A program made the position numbers and the translations under genes. Of a stretch of 7,498 nt of DNA, positions 1 to 5,461 are shown one piece after another (position 1 is the first letter of the stretch; each line of letters opens with the position of its first letter). Origin of the DNA: DASPTB01 sp035623615 (GTDB lineage Bacteria > Actinomycetota > UBA4738); contig DASPTB010000292.1 of assembly GCA_035623615.1 (NCBI GenBank), positions 1 through 7,498 of the forward strand, read 5' to 3'. The notes under the pieces were generated by a model. The model saw nothing but the letters and a program-made list of their open reading frames with translations, made no database searches and was not told the origin of the DNA.

Positions 1-946
1 CCAGGCAGTCGATACCGAGAACCTCTCCCTTCCGCCGCCGAGAAAGAAGGGCAACTGGTTCTGGGACATCATCAAGGGGAGCACGCAGGCGAAGGTCGGT
101 CTCGGCGTGATCCTGTTCTTCGTGATCCTGGGGATCTTCGCCCCGTGGCTCGAGCCGTACAGCGTCCACCAGCAGTCCGGCGCGGTGTTCTGCCCGCCCT
201 CCACCAAGCACTGGCTGGGTTGCGACGACGGCGGAATCGACATGACGTCGCTGCTGATCCAGGGCGGCCGCATCTCGCTGATCGTCGGCTTCTGCGCGAC
301 ATTCGTCGCGATGGTGCTCGGCGGCGGCATCGGTATCATCGCGGGCTACTTCGGCGGCGGCACCGACATCACGCTGATGCGGATCACCGACTACTTCCTC
401 GTGATCCCCGACGTTCCCCTGATGATCGTGCTCGCCACGCTGTTCGGCGCGCGCCTTTCGATCATCATCCTCGTGATCGGCATCCTCTTATGGACGGGCA
501 CCGCGCGGATCATCAGAGCCGAGGTCAAGAGCCTCCGGGAACGGGTCTACGTCAAACGTGCGACCGCGCTCGGGTCGAGCAACTCGCGGATCATCTTCCG
601 GCACGTCCTGCCGCAGGTGGGGCCACTGCTGATCGCGAACACCGTGCTGACCGTCGCCATCGCGATCTTCGACGAGACGGCGCTGTCGTTCCTCGGACTC
701 GGCGACCCCACCGCCATCACGTGGGGCAAGATCATCGAGTTCGGTTTCCTGCGGACCGCGGTCTCGGCCGGCGCCTGGTGGGCGATCGTCCCTGCCGGCA
801 TCTGCGTGGCGCTCGTCATCATGGGGTGCTACTGGCTCGGACAGTCCATCGAGGACGCGCTCAACCCGAGGCTGAAGGTCGCCCACCTCTCACCGAGGAC
901 GTTCCGGCTGCGCCCGCTCGTCGGCCGCGGGAGCGACGCGCTGTGA
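1..946 (+). CDS. dppC: Peptide/nickel-type ABC transporter permease, DppC-like (5' end cut by window edge)
   Basis: This is one of two membrane subunits of an Opp/Dpp-type importer for peptides or similar small solutes. The frame is open from base 2 with no start codon before a GTG at 107. That GTG falls inside the first membrane segment, so the true start lies upstream of the window; 314 residues are visible, already about the usual family length. The order seen is a basic cytoplasmic leader, TM1 (about visible residues 32-50), an outer loop, and then about five more hydrophobic segments. The cytoplasmic EAA-type loop that contacts the ATPase runs from about residue 182 to 204, with conserved ALG near 189-191 and LP at 203-204. 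The C-terminus has the usual ALNPRLK-type ending followed by a basic tail. The outer loop carries two cysteines, encoded at 191-193 and 221-223. The stop overlaps the next start. The family is certain; the substrate is not. Confidence 0.93.
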   Translation, partial: QAVDTENLSLPPPRKKGNWFWDIIKGSTQAKVGLGVILFFVILGIFAPWLEPYSVHQQSGAVFCPPSTKHWLGCDDGGIDMTSLLIQGGRISLIVGFCATFVAMVLGGGIGIIAGYFGGGTDITLMRITDYFLVIPDVPLMIVLATLFGARLSIIILVIGILLWTGTARIIRAEVKSLRERVYVKRATALGSSNSRIIFRHVLPQVGPLLIANTVLTVAIAIFDETALSFLGLGDPTAITWGKIIEFGFLRTAVSAGAWWAIVPAGICVALVIMGCYWLGQSIEDALNPRLKVAHLSPRTFRLRPLVGRGSDAL

Positions 947-1938
947 GCCTGCTCGAGATCCGCGACGTCCACGTCTGGTTCGACCTGCCGGAGGGCAAAC
1001 AGCTGCACGCCGTCCAGGGCGTGAGCTTCGACCTCGATCCGGGCGACCGAATGGGCCTTGTCGGCGAGTCGGGATGCGGCAAGACCACCACCATCCTCGC
1101 GGTGATGGGACTCCTGCCCGCCAACGCCACACTCGCCGGCGAGGTGCGCCTGGACGGCGAGAACATCATCGCCGGCGGCGAGGACTCGATCCGTCCCCAT
1201 CGGTGGAAGGACATCTCGATGGTGTTCCAGGGCGCGATGAACGCCCTGAACCCTGTGAAGACCGTCGGGACGCAGATCATCGAGCCGATGGAGCTCCACG
1301 GGGTGGCGGAGGGCAACGCCGCCAAGCTCGCCGCCGGCGAGCTGCTCGAGCTCGTCGGGATCCCCGCGAGGGCCGCCGAGCGGTATCCGCACGAGTTCTC
1401 GGGCGGCATGCGCCAGCGCGCCGCGATCGCGATGGCGCTCGCGAGCCAGCCGAAGGTGCTGCTGGCCGACGAGCCGACAACGGCGCTCGACGTGATGGTG
1501 CAGGCGCAGATCCTCGAGCTGCTCGTCGGCCTGGCCCAGGACCTCGGTCTCGCCCTGATCCTGGTGACGCACGACCTGCCCGTCGTCGCGCAGGTCTGCG
1601 AGCGGGCCTCGGTGATGTACGCCGGCAAGATCATCGAGCTCGGCCCGATGGAGCAGCTGTTCCACGACCCCCATCACCCGTACACGCGACTGCTGTTCGC
1701 GGCGACGCCGGACCTGTACGGCGACGAGGAGGTCCTGTCGATCCCGGGCGCGCCGCCGCGGCTCGACCGGGAGATCGTCGGCTGTCCGTTCGAGCCGCGC
1801 TGCGACTCGGCGTTCGACCGGTGCAAGGTCGAGCTTCCCGAGCTGAAGAGCGTGGGAGTCGGCCACGACGCCGCCTGCCACCTGAACGATCTCGTGAAGG
1901 CGACGACCGGCGGGGGCGGAGAGGGCGGGCACGGATGA
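943..1938 (+). CDS. dppD: Opp/Dpp ABC transporter ATP-binding protein, DppD-like
   Basis: This is a 331-residue cytoplasmic ATPase that energises the peptide-type importer. The GTG start at 943 overlaps the preceding TGA (GTGA), and the first residues (MSLLEIRDVHV) are the normal start of the domain. Upstream in this frame is only a shadow of the permease gene. Visible motifs are Walker A GESGCGKTT at 41-49, Q-loop Q96, signature FSGGMRQR at 152-159, Walker B ending D176-E177, and H-loop H210. The residues after the Q-loop read GAMNALNPV instead of the common acidic DP/EP-type sequence, a variant I associate with one branch of the family. The C-terminal oligopeptide-transporter extension has cysteines at 281, 287, 294 and 312. 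Known DppD proteins can bind a 4Fe-4S cluster in this region; that it does so here is inference. The heterodimer partner is the next gene. Confidence 0.96.
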   Translation: MSLLEIRDVHVWFDLPEGKQLHAVQGVSFDLDPGDRMGLVGESGCGKTTTILAVMGLLPANATLAGEVRLDGENIIAGGEDSIRPHRWKDISMVFQGAMNALNPVKTVGTQIIEPMELHGVAEGNAAKLAAGELLELVGIPARAAERYPHEFSGGMRQRAAIAMALASQPKVLLADEPTTALDVMVQAQILELLVGLAQDLGLALILVTHDLPVVAQVCERASVMYAGKIIELGPMEQLFHDPHHPYTRLLFAATPDLYGDEEVLSIPGAPPRLDREIVGCPFEPRCDSAFDRCKVELPELKSVGVGHDAACHLNDLVKATTGGGGEGGHG

Positions 1939-3014
1939 GCCAGGACCAGCCCGCCCCGGCCACCACGACCGCCTCCCCCGATCAGGACGGGCAGTCGACG
2001 GAAGAGCCGGCAGCGCCCGAACGCGCCCCGCTGCTCGAGGTCCGGGACCTGCACACCACCTACCCGATTCGACGAGGCATGATCGGCGCCATCCGGCGGC
2101 TGCCGCGCCAGTGGGTGAAGGCGGTCGACGGGGTGTCGTTCAAGCTGGACACAGGCGAGATGGTGGCCCTCGTCGGCGAGTCGGGCTGCGGCAAGACCTC
2201 GACGGCACAGACGATTCTCCGCATGGTCGATTCGCAGTCGGGCTCGATCCTGGTGAACGGGCAGGACATCACCAAACTCGAGCACAAGGAGATGCGTCCG
2301 CTCCGCCGAAGCATCCAGATGATCTACCAGGACCCCTACGAGTCGCTCGACCCGAGGTTTCGAGTCGGGCAGACCATCGAGGAGCCGATGCTCATCCACG
2401 GCGTCGGGAAGGACGACAACGAACGCCACGAGATCATCGTCAACGCGCTGATCCGGGCCGGGCTCACGCCGCCCGAGCTGTACATCGACCGGTACCCGCA
2501 CGAGCTCTCCGGAGGCCAGCGGCAGCGTGCCGCGATCGCCGCGAGCCTCGTGCTCGACCCGGAGCTGCTGGTGGCCGACGAGCCGGTGTCGATGCTGGAC
2601 GTGTCCGTGCGCGCCGGGATCCTGACGCTCCTCGACGGCCTGCGGCGCTCGGGCAAGATGGGCATCGTGATGATCACCCACGACCTGTCAACCGCGGCGC
2701 ACTTCGCCGATCGCATCGCGGTCATGTACCTTGGCCGCATCGTCGAGCAGGGCCCTGCCAAGCAGGTCGTCCGCAACCCGCAGCACCCGTACACGAAAGC
2801 GCTGCTGTCGGTGGTTCCCAAGCGGGACCCTCGCGACCGGACGGTTCCCCAGATCCTCCAGGGCGAGACGCCGAACCCGGTCAACGTTCCTCCGGGCTGC
2901 CGGTTCCACCCCCGGTGTCCGGTGGCCGAGGCCCGCTGCAAGACCATCGATCCCGAGCTCCACGTCGTGAGCACCGACGAGTCCGAGCACGAGGCGGCCT
3001 GCATCCTCGTCTAG
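1935..3014 (+). CDS. dppF: Opp/Dpp ABC transporter ATP-binding protein, DppF-like
   Basis: This is the second ATPase (359 residues) of the importer, expected to pair with the DppD-like protein under the two permeases. The ATG at 1935 overlaps the previous stop (ATGA). The first 33 or so residues are rich in Ala, Pro, Gln, Thr and acidic residues and look like a disordered extension, so Walker A sits late, at 81-89 (GESGCGKTS). Other motifs are Q-loop Q132, signature LSGGQRQR at 191-198, Walker B ending D215-E216, and H-loop H249. The D-loop region reads SMLDVSV where SALDVSV is commoner. The C-terminal extension has cysteines at 322, 328, 335 and 356, in the same spacing pattern (CX5CX6C, then a late Cys) as its partner. 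All ATPase motifs are intact, so it should be active. The transported substrate cannot be read from this subunit. Confidence 0.96.
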   Translation: MSQDQPAPATTTASPDQDGQSTEEPAAPERAPLLEVRDLHTTYPIRRGMIGAIRRLPRQWVKAVDGVSFKLDTGEMVALVGESGCGKTSTAQTILRMVDSQSGSILVNGQDITKLEHKEMRPLRRSIQMIYQDPYESLDPRFRVGQTIEEPMLIHGVGKDDNERHEIIVNALIRAGLTPPELYIDRYPHELSGGQRQRAAIAASLVLDPELLVADEPVSMLDVSVRAGILTLLDGLRRSGKMGIVMITHDLSTAAHFADRIAVMYLGRIVEQGPAKQVVRNPQHPYTKALLSVVPKRDPRDRTVPQILQGETPNPVNVPPGCRFHPRCPVAEARCKTIDPELHVVSTDESEHEAACILV

Positions 3015-3023
3015 GCTGTGGGC

Positions 3024-3437
3024 ATGGACGCCGGCACGACGCAGAGCAGCCTGGCCGCGGTACCGCTCTTCTCGGGCGTCTCCGCAGAGTCACTCGTGCA
3101 GCTCGCCGCGATCGCCACCTCGGTCGAGACCACGCCGGGCCAGGTGCTGATCCAGCAGGGCGCGGCCGGGTCGGGCCTGTTCGTCATCGAGGAAGGAACT
3201 GTGGTCGTGGAACGCCCGGGGCGGGACGAGGTCGAGCTCGGGCCGGGCGAGTTCTTCGGAGAGCTCGCGCTGCTGACCGACGAAGGGGTTCGGGTCGCGC
3301 GCGTGCGTACCAAGACCGCCGGTCGCTGCGTCGCCGTTCCCCGCGCCGCGTTCGTCGACCTGCTGCACCGGGAGCCCGCCCTCGCGGTGTCGCTGCTCTC
3401 GGTTCTCGCCGAGCGGCTCGCGGCGTCCTCCGCGTAG
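3024..3437 (+). CDS. Stand-alone cyclic-nucleotide-binding domain protein
   Basis: This is a 137-residue protein that is essentially one CRP-type cyclic-nucleotide-binding domain (cNMP_binding family) with no DNA-binding or catalytic domain. The N-terminus LAAVPLFSGVS is typical of the helix before the barrel. Next come IEEGTVVVE-type strands (55-63) and the phosphate-binding cassette at about 75-98, with GEFFGELALL (E80) and the candidate phosphate-binding Arg, R90. The stretch VRTKT (94-98) closely resembles CRP. A C-terminal helix (about 107-133) ends the protein. I chose the ATG at 3024, 9 bases after the dppF-like stop; a GTG at 3018 would add two residues, and neither has a clear Shine-Dalgarno. 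It is probably co-transcribed with the transporter. It could sense cAMP or another nucleotide and act by binding a partner, or it could have lost ligand binding; no function can be assigned. Confidence 0.88.
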   Translation: MDAGTTQSSLAAVPLFSGVSAESLVQLAAIATSVETTPGQVLIQQGAAGSGLFVIEEGTVVVERPGRDEVELGPGEFFGELALLTDEGVRVARVRTKTAGRCVAVPRAAFVDLLHREPALAVSLLSVLAERLAASSA

Positions 3438-3443
3438 CCGGCC

Positions 3444-5417
3444 CTACTCCTCCCCCGACGCCGACTCGGTCGTCGAGCGGCTCTTGATCTCCTCGACGAC
3501 CGTGGGGTCGGCGAGCGTCGTGGTGTCGCCGAGCGCGCGGTTCTCGGCGACGTCGCGCAGCAGCCGGCGCATGATCTTGCCTGAACGCGTCTTCGGCAGC
3601 TCGGGCGTGAAGACGATGTTGGCCGGCTTCGCGATCGGTCCGATCACCTTCGCCACGTGATCGCGGAGCTCGGCCATCTTCTCCGGCGATCCCTCGGCGC
3701 CGCCCTTCAGCGTCACGAACGCGACGATCGCCTGCCCCGTGATCGGGTCGTTGCGCCCACAGACGGCGGCCTCCGCGACCTCCGGGTGGTCGACGAGCGC
3801 GCTCTCGATCTCGATCGTCGACAGGCGATGGCCGGACACGTTCATCACGTCGTCCACGCGCCCCATGAGCCAGAGGTCGCCGTCCTCGTCCCGCCGAGCC
3901 CCGTCGCCGGCGAAGTAGACGCCGGGAAACCGCGACCAGTACGTCTGCACGTACCGGTCGGAGTCGTTGTACAAACCGCGGAGCATCGACGGCCAGGGAC
4001 GCTTCAGCACAAGGTACCCGCCGGCGCCGGGCGGTACCTCGTTTCCCTGGTCGTCATACACGGCGGCCTCCACGCCCGGGAACGGCCTCGTCGCCGAGCC
4101 GGGCTTCAGCGTCGTGATCCCCGGCAGCGGCGTGATCAGGATCATGCCCGTCTCGGTCTGCCACCACGTGTCGACGACCGGCGTTCGGCCCCCGCCGACG
4201 TTGTCGCGATACCAGACCCACGCCTCGGGGTTGATCGGTTCGCCGACCGAACCAAGTAGCCGGAGCGACGAGAGGTCGTGCGCCTGCGCGTACTGCGGTC
4301 CCCACTTCATGTGCGTGCGGATCGCCGTGGGCGCCGTGTAGAGCACCGACACCTTGTAGCGTTCGACGATGTCCCACCACCGGTCCTTGTCGGGGAAGTC
4401 GGGCAGACCCTCGTACATGACCGAGGTCGTGGCGTTCGCCAGCGGGCCGACGACGATGTAGCTGTGGCCGGTGATCCAACCGATGTCGGCCGCGCACCAG
4501 TACACGTCGTCCGGCTTGATGTCGAAGATGTAGAAGTGCGTCGTCGAAGTCCCGACCAGGTAGCCTCCGGTCGTGTGGACGATCCCCTTCGGCTTGCCGG
4601 TCGTCCCGCTCGAGTACATGAGGAAAAAGAGGTCCTCGCTGTCCATCTCCTCGCACGGGCACGTCGACGGGTCGTCGCTCTCCCCGTCGACCACGTCGTG
4701 CCACCAGACGTCGCGCCCTTCCTTCCATGCGACCTCGTTCTCGCCGCGACGGAGCACGATCGACGTCTTCACGCCCGGCGCCGACTCCAGCGCCTGGTCG
4801 GCGTTCGTCTTCAGGTCCGTGACCGCCCCTCGCCGCCACGCGCCGTCCTGCGTCACGAGGAACTCGCACGCCATGTCGTTCAGGCGCCCCGACAGCGAGT
4901 CGGGACTGAACCCCCCAAACACGACGGTGAACGGCGCGCCGATCCGCGCGAGCGCCAGCATCGTCACCGGGAGTTCGGGCACCATGCCCATGTAGACGCC
5001 GACGTGGGTTCCCTTGCGGATGCCCAGCTTGCGAAACCCGTTGGCGGCCTTCACGACGAGATGCTGCAGGTCGGCGTACGTGATCGTCCGCCGGTCACCG
5101 ACGGGCTCGCCCTCCCAGTGGTACGCGACCTTGTCCCCAAAGCCGTTCTCGACGTGGCGGTCGACGCAGTTGTACGCGATGTTCAGGGTGCCGCCGAGGA
5201 ACCACTTCGCGTACGGCAGCTCCCACTCGTACAGCCGCTCGTACGGCCTGAACCAGCTGATGCGCGACCGGGCCTCGGTATCCCACAGCTCGTCGAATTC
5301 CTTGTCGTACAAGGCCTCCGTCGCGTTGGCGTGAGACGCGAAATCGGGCGTGGGTGTGTACCGCCGCTCCTCGAGGAGCAGGGTGTCGATGTCCCGGGGT
5401 TGCGCGTCGTCCGTCAT
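3444..5417 (-). CDS. acs: Acetyl-CoA synthetase (AMP-forming)
   Basis: This cytoplasmic enzyme makes acetyl-CoA from acetate, ATP and CoA through acetyl-AMP. At 657 residues it matches the full family length (about 650). Visible motifs are WRRG at 194-197, the ATP-binding loop YSSGTTGKPKG at 268-278, and TAPTAIR in the acetate-pocket region. WWQTETG lies at 418-424, where W419 corresponds to the Trp that keeps the pocket acetate-sized. D505, R520 and R531 match the conserved nucleotide-binding residues, and D522 sits in the hinge. The C-terminal PKTRSGKIMRR places K614, the residue whose reversible acetylation controls Acs in other bacteria. The ATG at 5417 is fixed by a strong AAGGAG 9 bases upstream. 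The open frame continues upstream only as a shadow of the amidohydrolase gene. It ends 6 bases from the converging plus-strand gene. Confidence 0.98.
   Translation of the reverse strand: MTDDAQPRDIDTLLLEERRYTPTPDFASHANATEALYDKEFDELWDTEARSRISWFRPYERLYEWELPYAKWFLGGTLNIAYNCVDRHVENGFGDKVAYHWEGEPVGDRRTITYADLQHLVVKAANGFRKLGIRKGTHVGVYMGMVPELPVTMLALARIGAPFTVVFGGFSPDSLSGRLNDMACEFLVTQDGAWRRGAVTDLKTNADQALESAPGVKTSIVLRRGENEVAWKEGRDVWWHDVVDGESDDPSTCPCEEMDSEDLFFLMYSSGTTGKPKGIVHTTGGYLVGTSTTHFYIFDIKPDDVYWCAADIGWITGHSYIVVGPLANATTSVMYEGLPDFPDKDRWWDIVERYKVSVLYTAPTAIRTHMKWGPQYAQAHDLSSLRLLGSVGEPINPEAWVWYRDNVGGGRTPVVDTWWQTETGMILITPLPGITTLKPGSATRPFPGVEAAVYDDQGNEVPPGAGGYLVLKRPWPSMLRGLYNDSDRYVQTYWSRFPGVYFAGDGARRDEDGDLWLMGRVDDVMNVSGHRLSTIEIESALVDHPEVAEAAVCGRNDPITGQAIVAFVTLKGGAEGSPEKMAELRDHVAKVIGPIAKPANIVFTPELPKTRSGKIMRRLLRDVAENRALGDTTTLADPTVVEEIKSRSTTESASGEE
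3467..3502. repeat. Perfect 11-bp inverted repeat at the 3' end of acs, possible stem-loop
   Basis: The arms CGGTCGTCGAG (3467-3477) and CTCGACGACCG (3492-3502) are exact reverse complements separated by 14 bases. The repeat lies inside the last codons of acs and about 30 bases after the stop of the cyclic-nucleotide-binding gene. Transcripts from either strand could therefore form a G+C-rich hairpin. No T-run follows on either strand, so it is not a standard intrinsic terminator. It may slow or end transcription from the converging plus-strand operon, or it may be chance in G+C-rich coding DNA. Confidence 0.45.
3525..3551. repeat. Perfect 9-bp inverted repeat within the acs 3' region
   Basis: The arms GTCGCCGAG (3525-3533) and CTCGGCGAC (3543-3551) are exact reverse complements with a 9-base loop. 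It lies 22 bases beyond the larger inverted repeat and inside the acs coding sequence. The arms consist of words that are common in this genome's coding DNA, so chance is a serious explanation. It is listed because the two hairpins are adjacent and both lie just past the convergent gene ends. Confidence 0.3.
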
Positions 5418-5426
5418 GTGCGAATG

Positions 5427-5432
5427 CTCCTT
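5427..5432 (-). promoter_or_regulatory. Strong Shine-Dalgarno site of acs
   Basis: Read on the minus strand, AAGGAG (within GAAGAAGGAG) lies 9 bases before the acs ATG. It is the clearest ribosome-binding site in the window and decides the acs start against the much longer open frame. It sits in the 44-base gap between the amidohydrolase stop and acs, the most A+T-rich short stretch in this region. I could not make out a convincing -35/-10 promoter in the gap. Confidence 0.85.
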
Positions 5433-5461
5433 CTTCGTATGGTTCCCATCAGCTCCCGCCC

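Noticed and set aside
145..942. A possible N-terminal extension of the DppD-like ATPase
   Set aside because: This part of the frame is the shadow of the permease gene. The normal domain start and the GTGA overlap place the true start at 943.
3438..3443. An intrinsic terminator in the convergent intergenic gap
   Set aside because: The gap is only 6 bases and no T-run follows the nearby stem-loops, so a standard terminator cannot be claimed.
2111..3487. A 458-codon plus-strand open frame overlapping the DppF-like and CNB genes
   Set aside because: It is a frame-shifted shadow with Arg/Ala/Gly-rich translation; two recognisable proteins occupy the other frame across the same bases.
5418..5461. 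A promoter for acs in the gap after the amidohydrolase gene
   Set aside because: The gap is slightly A+T-richer, but no -35/-10 pair with acceptable spacing could be made out; only the ribosome-binding site is supportable.
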